From NCBI RefSeq assembly GCF_025685565.1, contig NZ_JAGSYE010000001.1, forward strand, positions 62,001-126,000: a stretch of DNA of 64,000 nt, written 5' to 3'. A model generated the notes under the pieces. It did no database searches, was not told the origin of the DNA, and saw only the letters and a list, made by a program, of their open reading frames with translations. Shown here piece after piece: positions 54,752 through 62,884 of this stretch (positions are counted from its first letter, which is position 1; each line of letters starts with the position of its first letter). This DNA is from Granulicella aggregans (GTDB lineage: Bacteria > Acidobacteriota > Terriglobia > Terriglobales > Acidobacteriaceae). Both the position numbers and the translations under genes were made by a program.

Positions 54752-54820
54752 AAGAGCGAGGATCTCCCAGCCCCGCCACCACAAAAATCTGGAGACGGTT
54801 CGGAAGATCCTCAAGCTCTT
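54752..54820. terminator. hairpin between the convergent radical SAM gene and rplK
   Basis: AAGAGC+GAGGATCT pairs with AGATCCTC-AA-GCTCTT (14 bp with a 2-base bulge) around a 39-base loop. It lies between two converging stops and could end transcription from both sides. Confidence 0.4.
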
Positions 54821-54838
54821 ACTGCTGAAAGGAAATGA

Positions 54839-55273
54839 CTAGGCTACAACTTCGATGCCCATCGAGCGAGCAGTACCGCGGATGCTCTTCGCGGCAGCCT
54901 CGACCGTGGTCGAGTTCAGGTCCGGCATCTTCTGCGTCGCGATCGCGATAATCTGCTTCTCGGTGACCTTGCCCAGCTTGGTCTTGTTCGGGGTGCCGGA
55001 TCCCTTGGGGATGCCAGCAGCCTTCAACAGCAAAACAGCCGCAGGCGGCGTCTTCGTGATGAAGCTGAAGCTGCGGTCCGCGTACACGGTGATGACGACG
55101 GGGATGGTCATGCCGGTCATCTCAGGAGTCGAGGTGCGAGCGTTGAACTGCTTGCAGAACTCCATGATGTTGACCTGAGCCTGTCCGAGAGCGGGGCCGA
55201 CCGGGGGTGCCGGGGTAGCCTTTCCGCCAGTGATCTGAAGCTTTACGTATCCGGTGATCTTCTTCGGTGCCAT
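54839..55273 (-). CDS. rplK: 50S ribosomal protein L11
   Basis: A 144-aa protein. N-terminal [41 protein letters not shown] region and C-terminal [10 protein letters not shown] are diagnostic of L11, which binds the GTPase centre of 23S rRNA. It follows nusG, as usual. The next gene would normally be rplA, but here a convergent radical SAM gene follows, so the L11 operon is interrupted. Confidence 0.97.
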   Translation of the reverse strand: MAPKKITGYVKLQITGGKATPAPPVGPALGQAQVNIMEFCKQFNARTSTPEMTGMTIPVVITVYADRSFSFITKTPPAAVLLLKAAGIPKGSGTPNKTKLGKVTEKQIIAIATQKMPDLNSTTVEAAAKSIRGTARSMGIEVVA

Positions 55274-55369
55274 TGCGGTACTTCCTTCTTATGCGTCCAG
55301 CACCTGGCTCAAAGCCGGCTGCTGAATAGTATTGAAATCCAAAATCTTTACTGACGACGGCGACGAGAA

Positions 55370-55975
55370 CTACTCGTCGATCATCTTGTCGACCTTCGAG
55401 AACTCGATCTCGACCGGCGTAGAGCGCCCGAAGATGCTGACCATCACCTTGAGGGTCTGCTTGTCTTCGTTCACGTCGTCGACTGCGCCGTTGAAGTTGG
55501 CGAATGGGCCCTCGTTGATGCGGACCTGCTCGCCCTTCTCGAACTTGATCTTCGTCGTCGGCTTGTCCTTCGACACATCCGAGCGGAAGAGGATGGAGCT
55601 GACTTCCTGCTCCGAGAGTGCTACCGGACTGTCACCGGTTCCAAGAAATCCCGTAACCCGAGGCGTGTTCTTGATGACGTGCCAAAGGTCGTTGTCCAGC
55701 TCCATCTCAACCAGAACGTAGCCGGGAAGAAACACGCGCTCGATCGTGTACTTCTTGCCGTTGCGCAGCTCGGTCACGGGCTCGGTCGGAATCATGATCC
55801 GGCCGATGCGGTTCTGCAGGCCGAACGCGGTGATGCGGCTCTCAAGCGACTCGCGCACCTTGCGCTCAAAGCCAGAGTAAGCGTGGATGATGTACCACTT
55901 GAAATTCTCATTGACCGGTGGCTCAAGGTGTTCTTCGGGCTGTGCTGCTTCCGGGATTATCTCTTCTGCCGCCAT
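55370..55975 (-). CDS. nusG: transcription termination/antitermination protein NusG
   Basis: About 201 aa. The NGN domain (KWYIIHAYSGFERKVRESLESR, then FLPGYVLVEMELDNDLWHVIKNTPRVTGFLG) is followed by the KOW domain (FEKGEQVRINEGPFANFNGAVDDVN). It has an acidic N-terminal extension of about 30 residues. ATG at 55975 has GAAGG seven bases upstream and is preferred to ATGs at 55999 and 55996. It is located between secE and rplK, the standard order. Confidence 0.96.
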   Translation of the reverse strand: MAAEEIIPEAAQPEEHLEPPVNENFKWYIIHAYSGFERKVRESLESRITAFGLQNRIGRIMIPTEPVTELRNGKKYTIERVFLPGYVLVEMELDNDLWHVIKNTPRVTGFLGTGDSPVALSEQEVSSILFRSDVSKDKPTTKIKFEKGEQVRINEGPFANFNGAVDDVNEDKQTLKVMVSIFGRSTPVEIEFSKVDKMIDE

Positions 55976-56031
55976 CGTTGTGCCTTCTTCATGCATCATC
56001 GTCGTGCCATCTACCGGTTGGTGCTGAACTC

Positions 56032-56301
56032 TTAGGAGTGCGTCGAGAGCTTGTGCAGCAGAGCTTCAATAGCGCGGCCAATGATGTTGTCCACCAGCCA
56101 GAAGTACGCCGCGAAGATGAAGACCGTGACCAGAACTACGGTCGTCGTCGTCTGCACATCGGTTCGCGATGGCCAGATGACCTTGCGCATCTCACTGCGA
56201 ACGTCCTTGAGAAACTCCACGAGACGCGCAGGTGTCGCCTTCAGATTATCGATCCCGGTATTTGTGCGGCTCTCGTCCGTCACTGTTATCGCCTTCGCCA
56301 T
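56032..56301 (-). CDS. secE: preprotein translocase subunit SecE
   Basis: An 89-aa single-span SecE. The conserved amphipathic stretch FLKDVRSEMRKVIWPSRTDV precedes the membrane helix VVLVTVFIFAAYFWLVDNII. It stabilises SecY in the translocon. It lies between tRNA-Trp and nusG, as in most bacteria. Confidence 0.95.
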   Translation of the reverse strand: MAKAITVTDESRTNTGIDNLKATPARLVEFLKDVRSEMRKVIWPSRTDVQTTTTVVLVTVFIFAAYFWLVDNIIGRAIEALLHKLSTHS

Positions 56302-56382
56302 GACTTCTCTGCTTTCGTGATGCTGAAACTCAATGCCTGGGAGTATTCCCGCCCATATGCCAGTCGATCGGATAGAGGCGAA

Positions 56383-56458
56383 TGGCGGGGGAGCTCGGAT
56401 TCGAACCGAGAAGTTCGGTTTTGGAGACCGACAGTTTAACCGTTGAGCTTACTCCCCC
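56383..56458 (-). tRNA. tRNA-Trp (anticodon CCA)
   Basis: A 76-base cloverleaf with acceptor GGGGGAG/CTCCCCC, anticodon loop CTCCAAA, T arm CTCGG-TTCGAAT-CCGAG and encoded CCA end. Its place between rpmG and secE is the usual bacterial one. Confidence 0.95.
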
Positions 56459-56504
56459 GTATCGCGAAAACCCCTTTCTGAGAGGGCCTTCGCGGCGGTG
56501 GTGC

Positions 56505-56654
56505 TTACTTCGTCTCTTTGTGGTCCGTGTGCTTGCGGCAGGTATTGCAGAACTTCGAGAACTCCAGGCGGCCGGTGGTCGTCTTCTTGTTCTTCGTCGT
56601 AGAGTAGTTCCGGTTCTTGCAAGTCGGACATTGCAGGGTAATGATCTCGCGCAT
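56505..56654 (-). CDS. rpmG: 50S ribosomal protein L33
   Basis: 49 aa, [20 protein letters not shown] opening, with the zinc-binding four-Cys form (CPTC and CNTC). The start at 56654 has GAGAGG upstream. The longer upstream frame is not supported. It is the standard neighbour of tRNA-Trp and tuf. Confidence 0.95.
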   Translation of the reverse strand: MREIITLQCPTCKNRNYSTTKNKKTTTGRLEFSKFCNTCRKHTDHKETK

Positions 56655-56860
56655 TGGGTGAATCCTCTCTTGTATGGCCAACCACTTCGGTTGGCAAGCA
56701 GCCGTCAATCGACCAAAATGCAGATCGCTCGACACGCCGCGACGCAGGCTTGGGGTGCCTGCAACCCGTATTCCTGATTGTAGCGGAGGAGGAGCGGTCA
56801 GGCCACGCTCGACCTTTCTATTATCCACGAAAGCAGGCCTGAGCGCCAGTTCAGCGGCGC

Positions 56861-57487
56861 TTATTTCGACCAGAGCCGCGCCATCTCCAGCCGAAATCCT
56901 GGAACCACCGCCTCCGCTTCAACCCACTCCGGCCGCGCCAACCGCTCGACAGACTGTCCGGGCCGATAGACAAGAACTTCTCCGGCAAACGGATCGATCA
57001 TCCAGGCCAACTGGGCGCCGTTCGCAATCCACATCTCCATCTTTTCTTCGAGCTTCACACGGGAGTCAGATTCGGAAAGAATCTCCACCAGAAACTCCGG
57101 ACACGCTGGTGCAAAACTCCGTTGCTCAGCGTCGGTCAGAGCATTCCATTGAGCGCCAGACAGCCACGACGCATCTGGACTTCTCACAGAGTTGTCGATC
57201 AGCGTGAATCCCGCGCTCGAACTAAACACCATGCCGCCGTGCGTTTCCGCCCAGTCAAATAACCTCGCACCGACGAAGATCTCACGATACCCACCCTTGG
57301 TATTCAGTGGCGTCATAATCTCCAGCTCTCCCTCTGCGTTTTGCTCTATGCGATAGGGGCGGTTGCGGCGCGAGAAAGCCATCAACTCTATGTCACCAAG
57401 CTTCCTTGCAGGCCGCAACGTGACCGGCATAGTCAGCCCAGTCAGCGACAGAATTTCGAGCTCCAAGGATTCGGCGAGCGCAGCCAT
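56861..57487 (-). CDS. Uma2 family (DUF820) PD-(D/E)XK nuclease-like protein
   Basis: A 208-aa protein with the restriction-endonuclease-like fold of the Uma2 family. RSPDASWL carries the Asp, and [14 protein letters not shown] plus [22 protein letters not shown] give the E-x-x and helix residues. Function is unknown; these genes are abundant and mobile in cyanobacteria and some other phyla. It is inserted between tuf and rpmG, separated from tuf by a terminator, so it looks like an addition to the conserved cluster. ATG at 57430 is an alternative start. Confidence 0.85.
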   Translation of the reverse strand: MAALAESLELEILSLTGLTMPVTLRPARKLGDIELMAFSRRNRPYRIEQNAEGELEIMTPLNTKGGYREIFVGARLFDWAETHGGMVFSSSAGFTLIDNSVRSPDASWLSGAQWNALTDAEQRSFAPACPEFLVEILSESDSRVKLEEKMEMWIANGAQLAWMIDPFAGEVLVYRPGQSVERLARPEWVEAEAVVPGFRLEMARLWSK

Positions 57488-57526
57488 GCGCTCATTCTAT
57501 TCCTTGACAGGACTCTCGACACAAAA

Positions 57527-57556
57527 GAAAACGGCGAGCCGAAGCTCGCCGTTTTC
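57527..57556 (-). terminator. intrinsic terminator of tuf
   Basis: A 13-bp perfect stem (GAAAACGGCGAGC with GCTCGCCGTTTTC) with, on the minus strand, a UUCG tetraloop closed by C-G, followed by TTTTG. It lies 50 bases past the tuf stop. Confidence 0.9.
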
Positions 57557-57605
57557 GTTATAACTGGTTCAGTCTTTACTAAACCCTATCCCCTACACCC
57601 TGCTC

Positions 57606-58793
57606 TTACTTGATGATCTCGGAGATCGTACCCGCGCCAACCGTGCGTCCGCCCTCACGAATCGCGAAGCGGAGACCCTTCTCCATCGCGACCGGCGTGT
57701 GCAGCGTGATCTCGAGCTGGATGTTATCGCCCGGCATCACCATCTCGGTGCCTTCCGGCAGCTTCGCGGAACCAGTAACGTCGGTGGTGCGGAAGTAGAA
57801 CTGGGGACGGTAGCCGTTGAAGAACGGAGTGTGGCGTCCGCCTTCTTCCTTGCTCAGAACGTAGATCTCGCCCTTGAACTCGGTGTGCGGCGTGATCGAT
57901 CCCGGCTTCGCCAGAACCATGCCGCGCTCCACATCTTCCTTCGCGATACCGCGGAGCAAGAGGCCAGCGTTGTCGCCCGCAAGACCTTCATCGAGCTGCT
58001 TCTTGAACATCTCGACGCCGGTGCAGACCGTCTGCTGGGTGTCGCGGAAGCCAACGATCGAGCAGGCCTCGCCCACCTTGATCTTGCCGCGCTCAATACG
58101 GCCCGTGACCACCGTTCCACGGCCAGAGATCGAGAAGATGTCTTCGATCGGCATCAGGAACGGAAGATCCACAGCGCGCTCGGGCTGAGGAATGTACTTG
58201 TCGACAGCCTCCATCAGCTCGTCGATCTTCGCTTCCCACTGCGCTTCGCCGTTCAGAGCTCCAAGAGCCGAACCACGGATGATCGGGGTGTCGTCGCCGG
58301 GGTACTCATACTTCGAAAGAAGCTCACGAACCTCCATCTCGACCAGTTCGATCAGCTCTTCATCCTCAACCGCATCGCACTTGTTCAGGAACACAACGAT
58401 GTACGGTACGCCAACCTGGCGAGCAAGGAGAACGTGCTCCTTGGTCTGGGGCATCGGGCCGTCGGTCGCTGCAACCACGAGGATCGCGCCGTCCATCTGC
58501 GCCGCGCCGGTGATCATGTTCTTGATGTAGTCGGCGTGGCCTGGGCAGTCAACGTGCGCGTAGTGGCGGTTCGGGGTCTCGTACTCGACGTGCGAGGTCG
58601 AGATCGTGATACCGCGCTCGCGCTCTTCCGGAGCGTTGTCGATCGTGTCGAACGAACGGAAGATGTTGTGCGGGTTGTGCTTGGACAACACCTTCGTGAT
58701 CGCCGCCGTCAGCGTCGTCTTGCCGTGGTCGATGTGACCCACCGTTCCAATGTTTACGTGAGGCTTTGACCGGTCAAACTTTTCCTTACCCAT
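57606..58793 (-). CDS. tuf: elongation factor Tu
   Basis: A 395-aa EF-Tu, the GTPase that delivers aminoacyl-tRNA to the ribosome. [15 protein letters not shown] (G1), [21 protein letters not shown] (G3) and [13 protein letters not shown] (G4) are visible, as are domain 2-3 motifs ([31 protein letters not shown]). It lies downstream of four tRNA genes as in the classical tRNA-tufB operon. GGAG ten bases before ATG. Confidence 0.98.
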   Translation of the reverse strand: MGKEKFDRSKPHVNIGTVGHIDHGKTTLTAAITKVLSKHNPHNIFRSFDTIDNAPEERERGITISTSHVEYETPNRHYAHVDCPGHADYIKNMITGAAQMDGAILVVAATDGPMPQTKEHVLLARQVGVPYIVVFLNKCDAVEDEELIELVEMEVRELLSKYEYPGDDTPIIRGSALGALNGEAQWEAKIDELMEAVDKYIPQPERAVDLPFLMPIEDIFSISGRGTVVTGRIERGKIKVGEACSIVGFRDTQQTVCTGVEMFKKQLDEGLAGDNAGLLLRGIAKEDVERGMVLAKPGSITPHTEFKGEIYVLSKEEGGRHTPFFNGYRPQFYFRTTDVTGSAKLPEGTEMVMPGDNIQLEITLHTPVAMEKGLRFAIREGGRTVGAGTISEIIK

Positions 58794-58895
58794 GACAACT
58801 ATTCTCCTAGTAGTTTGCCGGCTGACCGGCAGTTCCGTTCACGAACGATCGAGCACGTTGAACTCCGGCGTGCTCACTCAAAATCAAACTCGGGA

Positions 58896-59213
58896 TCAAT
58901 AATATGCGTAGAGCTTGAAATACTTGTCCCGAACCTCGGGAGCGACCTTCTCAAGACTTGCGAGATAGAACTCGCGAATCTGGCCCTGGTCGCCATTGCC
59001 CAGCTTGGCATACTCTGCGGCAATCGAAGCTCCGAGCCGCCCAGCCTTCAGCACGGCCTCGAACGATCGAACACGAAGCCCGACTCGCTCGATCGACTTC
59101 AGGAAATCCGCGACGCGCGCAGCAGAGAAGGCGTTCTCGATCGCTCCACGAACCGTGCCAAAAGTCTGCGGGTCGGCTACTTCAAGGACAGCCTGCTGAT
59201 ACACAGCGCTCAA
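58896..59213 (-). CDS. conserved-type hypothetical protein, 105 aa
   Basis: Not recognised. A soluble, mostly helical protein with no signal peptide and no metal motif. Its C-terminal half reads FEAVLKAGRLGASIAAEY and YLASLEKVAPEVRDKYFKLYAYY. Codon use resembles the neighbours, and the start follows an AGGAG-like stretch (GCAGGAG) by about ten bases. It sits between tRNA-Gly and tuf, a position normally gene-free, and should be cotranscribed with tuf. A link to translation is possible only by location. Confidence 0.75.
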   Translation of the reverse strand: MSAVYQQAVLEVADPQTFGTVRGAIENAFSAARVADFLKSIERVGLRVRSFEAVLKAGRLGASIAAEYAKLGNGDQGQIREFYLASLEKVAPEVRDKYFKLYAYY

Positions 59214-59256
59214 CGTAAATCTCCTGCAACGAACTCTTGCTTGGGCTTCAAATCTT

Positions 59257-59331
59257 TGGAGCGGGAGACGGGAATCGGACCCGCGACCAACAGCTTGGAA
59301 GGCTGTGACTCTACCACTGAGTTACTCCCGC
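59257..59331 (-). tRNA. tRNA-Gly (anticodon TCC)
   Basis: 75 bases, acceptor GCGGGAG/CTCCCGC, anticodon stem ACAGC/GCTGT with loop CTTCCAA, T arm ending GGTCCGATTCCC, encoded CCA. Confidence 0.95.
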
Positions 59332-59360
59332 CCTACGTGACAACGGCCTTAAGAAACTTA

Positions 59361-59435
<75 letters not shown>

Positions 59436-59458
59436 CTGTGAAACTCAACCATACAATC

Positions 59459-59632
59459 CTATCGCGAACGCAGCCTGCCGAGCACGACACGGAACGCAAA
59501 AAACGCAAGCAGGATAAAACACAGATTACGAAACTTGCCCGGCTCCATCGTCCAGAACGCACTCGCAGCGATCAAACCGATCAGCAGCAGTGCAATTACC
59601 ATCCGGCCGCTGCCCGCAGGGCTTAGATCCAC
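59459..59632 (-). CDS. small two-helix membrane protein, 57 aa
   Basis: An open frame too short for usual cutoffs, between tRNA-Tyr and tRNA-Thr(GGT). GTG start gives 57 aa; an internal ATG at 59602 gives 47 aa. The product has two hydrophobic helices (MVIALLLIGLIAASAFW and LCFILLAFFAFRVVLG) joined by TMEPGKFRN, and a basic end RLRSR, as in small inner-membrane proteins. The composition is strongly protein-like, but the ribosome binding site (GGTGAG close to GTG) is poor. No function is recognised. Confidence 0.55.
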   Translation of the reverse strand: MDLSPAGSGRMVIALLLIGLIAASAFWTMEPGKFRNLCFILLAFFAFRVVLGRLRSR

Positions 59633-59699
59633 AACTCACCAGCCACGTTCAAAACTACAGATTCGACCGCATCTTCCGATCAAAATTTCACAAAATTTA

Positions 59700-59786
59700 T
59701 GGTGCACAGGGGAGGGTTCGAACCTCCGTAGGGCATAACCCGGCAGATTTACAGTCTGCTGCCATTAACCACTCGGCCACCTGTGC
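59700..59786 (-). tRNA. tRNA-Tyr (anticodon GTA)
   Basis: 87 bases with a long variable arm (class II), acceptor GCACAGG/CCTGTGC, anticodon stem CAGA/TCTG with loop including TGTAAA, T arm GGAGG-TTCGAAC-CCTCC, encoded CCA. Confidence 0.95.
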
Positions 59787-59978
59787 ACTAGCCTGAAAAC
59801 CGTTGAGAAAACGCAGCACTCTCACGCCTTTCAACTCCCAATCTCGCGCCTGCGGACAAACCGCATTCACGGCGGGACCAACTACGTTGAAGGAGTGGTG
59901 GAGTTCTACGCGCCAGAACGACTCGCAGGTACAACCAATACCGTCAAAACTTTTCATTCCAACTGGCTGTAGTGAAAC

Positions 59979-60054
59979 TGGAGCTGACGAAGGGATTTGA
60001 ACCCCCGACCCTCTGATTACAAATCAGATGCTCTACCAGCTGAGCTACGCCAGC
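59979..60054 (-). tRNA. tRNA-Thr (anticodon TGT)
   Basis: 76 bases, acceptor GCTGGCG/CGTCAGC, anticodon stem TCTGA/TCAGA with loop TTTGTAA, encoded CCA. It is the first tRNA of the minus-strand tRNA-tuf cluster. The 190 bases between it and tRNA-Tyr hold no recognisable gene. Confidence 0.95.
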
Positions 60055-60190
60055 CCATTTACAAGCCCTGCTTTGCTCCCTGTGCAACCCGGTATAGAAC
60101 GTGCCACCGTGTCAACGCAGAGTGCGCCGCAAGTCTCAACTTTAGCATAGCCGGGGTTTGCGGGCAACGTGAACTGCGACGATCAGTACC

Positions 60191-60352
60191 TCACTTCAAG
60201 CCCTCCTTTCGCCGTTTTCGTGATTGGAGATACATCCTCGTCCTCAGTGATGGTCGATGGATGAGGTATTGAAAAAGTGTTCTCCTGAGATGCGTCACCC
60301 CAATGGCTGCCGATGTGATGACGAACAGAGCAATTCCATCTGTAGCACTCAT
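60191..60352 (-). CDS. 53-aa peptide with one membrane segment, coupled to the serine hydrolase gene
   Basis: ATG lies three bases after the serine hydrolase stop and eight bases after a strong ribosome binding site (GGGGAGG) inside that gene's end. The product has a hydrophobic N-terminal helix (GIALFVITSAAIGVTHL) and a very basic tail (RTRMYLQSRKRRKEGLK), a common shape for small membrane-bound bacterial peptides. No family is recognised. Support is the start context and composition only. Confidence 0.5.
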   Translation of the reverse strand: MSATDGIALFVITSAAIGVTHLRRTLFQYLIHRPSLRTRMYLQSRKRRKEGLK

Positions 60353-60354
60353 GC

Positions 60355-61542
60355 TTAGGACCTCCCCGCCCGGTCCCCGTACTCCCAGTCATAGGGCAAG
60401 CCCGTATCCCCAAGAATGAGATTCACTATCTCCGCGAAGCCCGCCTCCGACCGAACATCATTCGAAAGGATCAGCACGCACCGCTGTTTCGCTTCAAGAC
60501 AAACCATCGTATTCGCCGTTTGCCCATCGTGTCCGCCCTTGAAGAACCCACGCCCCTGCGACCCATCGAACACGATCACTCCAAGCCCTGCATAAAGATC
60601 CTTCCGCTGCTTCGCTACCGGCAGCTCCGCGCCAAACAAAGGAAACTGATTCGCCGTCGTGATGTGCAGGCTCGGCTTCGTGATCTCGGCGCGAGATGCT
60701 GGGCTAAGACCATCGCCCCGCACCAGAGCAGCCGTAAACTTCGCCATGTCCGAGATCGTCGTGTTCATCGATCCCGCCACGCGAGGCTTGCTGCGCTTAC
60801 TATGCGGCTGCGGTTCACCCTGATCGTTCCAGCCGTTCGCGACGTTCGGGTCCTCCCCCTCGCGCCACGTCAGGCTCGTCCTTGTCATTCCCAGGCGATC
60901 GAAGTTCGCCTTCGTCAGATCGCCAAGATCAAGTCCCAATCCCTGAGCCTTGCGACCGTGCTCCACCGCAAACTGCAGCAGGATCATCCCCTCCCCTGAG
61001 TAGCTGAAGCGCGTTCCGGGATCGAAGTGAATATGCAGCTTCCCGTCCGGCTCGATGAACCAGAAGTTGCTGAAGCCGGTCGAGTGCGTCAGGCACATCC
61101 GCGGCGTTATCTTCTCCCATCGCGGATCGCTGGCGAGGTCTTTATACGGCCCATATTTGTCCGGAAAGACCGGATCAGGGCCATAGCTCGGCAAGGGGTT
61201 GTCGAGGTCATCCTTGATCGGGGTATCGAGGCTGATCTTTCCCTGATCCACCAACTGCATCACCGTGTAGGCGAAGACCGTCTTGGTCAACGACGCGCCA
61301 TACATCACGGTGTCAGTCGCGAGCGGATCACCCTTCGCGTTACGCACTCCATACGACTGCACGTAACCGACCGTGCCATGATCGATCACGGCAACAGCGA
61401 TCCCCTTCGCCTCGGTGCGCTTCATGATCCTGCCCACCTCGGCGTCAATCGCCGCATTGCCGGGTATAGTCTGCGCGGAGAGTGTAGGTGCAACCCAGAA
61501 CAGAAAAGATGCGCAGAGTAGCGCGAATGTACCTCGAAGCAC
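60355..61542 (-). CDS. exported serine hydrolase (class C beta-lactamase/esterase family)
   Basis: About 395 aa. Signal peptide FALLCASFLFWVAPTLSAQ. The family Ser-x-x-Lys is YGASLTKTVF; the Tyr motif appears as FSYSGEGM; HDGQT near the end takes the place of the KTG-like box. Such proteins cleave esters, D-amino peptides or rarely beta-lactams, acting in the periplasm. Long frame runs to 61719, but GTG at 61542 has AGGAGA four bases upstream and leads straight into the signal peptide. It is divergent from the anchored protein gene at 61714. Confidence 0.87.
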   Translation of the reverse strand: MLRGTFALLCASFLFWVAPTLSAQTIPGNAAIDAEVGRIMKRTEAKGIAVAVIDHGTVGYVQSYGVRNAKGDPLATDTVMYGASLTKTVFAYTVMQLVDQGKISLDTPIKDDLDNPLPSYGPDPVFPDKYGPYKDLASDPRWEKITPRMCLTHSTGFSNFWFIEPDGKLHIHFDPGTRFSYSGEGMILLQFAVEHGRKAQGLGLDLGDLTKANFDRLGMTRTSLTWREGEDPNVANGWNDQGEPQPHSKRSKPRVAGSMNTTISDMAKFTAALVRGDGLSPASRAEITKPSLHITTANQFPLFGAELPVAKQRKDLYAGLGVIVFDGSQGRGFFKGGHDGQTANTMVCLEAKQRCVLILSNDVRSEAGFAEIVNLILGDTGLPYDWEYGDRAGRS

Positions 61543-61713
61543 GTCGTCTCCTAATCGCCACGCTCGATTGACTTCTGATCGGCGACCACCAGCATACCTC
61601 CGCAAACCGAGAGCCCGCCCAGCCATCGCCTGCAAGAGCACGATTCTCGTCGTCCTCTTCTCCCAGATTGCCGCAAGAGCGCTATCCTGACAGGCAGATG
61701 ATTCGTCCTGCCC

Positions 61714-62778
61714 ATGCATAAGCGCACCCGCTACTCTTTACTGCTCATCTTTGTCCTGATCGCGGCGCTGGCCATCGCCCTCTTCCTGAAGAAGGAGGCA
61801 CCGCCAGAGGTAGCGCGCCTGCTCCCCGAGTCCGACGCGATCGTCTATGTGAACCTGAAGCCGGTTCGATCGGCGACCCACTTCGACCGCGAGTGGAGCA
61901 AGCGCCCAGTCCAAATGAGTGCCGAATATCAGCACTTCATCGACGCGACCGGCATCGTCTTCGAGCGCGATCTCGACGCTGCCGCCTTCGCCCTGCACCG
62001 CATGGACGACCCCAACGGCCCCAACGGCCCAGTCGCCTACTCCGAGGTCTTCGAAGGCCGCTTCGATGGCACAAGACTCGCCGCGTACCTCGCCTCCATA
62101 GCCATAGCGAAAGAGAACTACGCAGGACACGACATCTACACCGTTCCCGTAGCGCTGGTCGAAGTCCCATCAAATGATGGGAAGCCGGCACAAGCCGTCC
62201 GCCTGCTCCGTGTAACGCAGTTGGGATATGACACCCTCGCCGCCTCGAACATGCCGACGGCCGAGCAGATTCACTCCATCCTCGACCGCTACCGCGCCTC
62301 GGCTTCGCCGTTCTCCGGCTCATCCCTGCTCAGCGCCCGCTATCACGATGTCCCGTTGCTTTCGACCGTATGGGCCATCGGACACATCGGTCTTCCCTTC
62401 TCCGAGAACGGCAAGGTAACCGCCTTCGGCATGCAGCTTCCACTTCCTGAAGACACCACCTTCGTAGCGAGCCTGCGTTTTACTACCGCCCTGCGCCTCC
62501 GAATCGACGAACTCTTGCCAACTCCAGCCGAAGCGGAGCAATCTGCCAGTGCACTCTCTGCCCTGCTCCAGCTATTCCGTTCAATCCAGAACGTCCAGTC
62601 CCAACTGGATCCCGGCCAGCAGCAGTCGTCGCCAGAGAACGCTGCCGTCAAGCAGTTCCTCGAATCCGTCAAGATTGTCTCTCAGAAGGACCGCGCTACC
62701 CTGACGGCGACGGTCCCTATCGATATCCTGAAACAGTTGACTGCGGCTACTGCGGACGCAACACCCGATTCACACTAA
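61714..62778 (+). CDS. membrane-anchored protein of unknown function
   Basis: A 354-aa protein with one N-terminal helix (YSLLLIFVLIAALAIALFL) and a large outside domain starting PPEVARLLPESDAIVYVNLKPV. That opening recalls DUF3352-like proteins, but the match is weak. A Gln/Ser-rich stretch (QLDPGQQQSSPENAA) lies near residue 300. No catalytic motif is seen. It precedes the sugar dehydrogenase gene by about 105 bases on the same strand. Confidence 0.8.
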   Translation: MHKRTRYSLLLIFVLIAALAIALFLKKEAPPEVARLLPESDAIVYVNLKPVRSATHFDREWSKRPVQMSAEYQHFIDATGIVFERDLDAAAFALHRMDDPNGPNGPVAYSEVFEGRFDGTRLAAYLASIAIAKENYAGHDIYTVPVALVEVPSNDGKPAQAVRLLRVTQLGYDTLAASNMPTAEQIHSILDRYRASASPFSGSSLLSARYHDVPLLSTVWAIGHIGLPFSENGKVTAFGMQLPLPEDTTFVASLRFTTALRLRIDELLPTPAEAEQSASALSALLQLFRSIQNVQSQLDPGQQQSSPENAAVKQFLESVKIVSQKDRATLTATVPIDILKQLTAATADATPDSH

Positions 62779-62884
62779 ACCGCATCCCATAGCTGAATAC
62801 TGAATCCCAGCTTCTGGGATTTCTGAATCTCAGCCCGATCCCCAAGCGTCACTGCACTACCGAATCCTCTTTGAGGTCTCAGAC

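Noticed and set aside
59697..59957. Frame containing QVAEWLMAADCKSAGLCPTE
   Set aside because: A translation product of the tRNA-Tyr gene region, not a protein.
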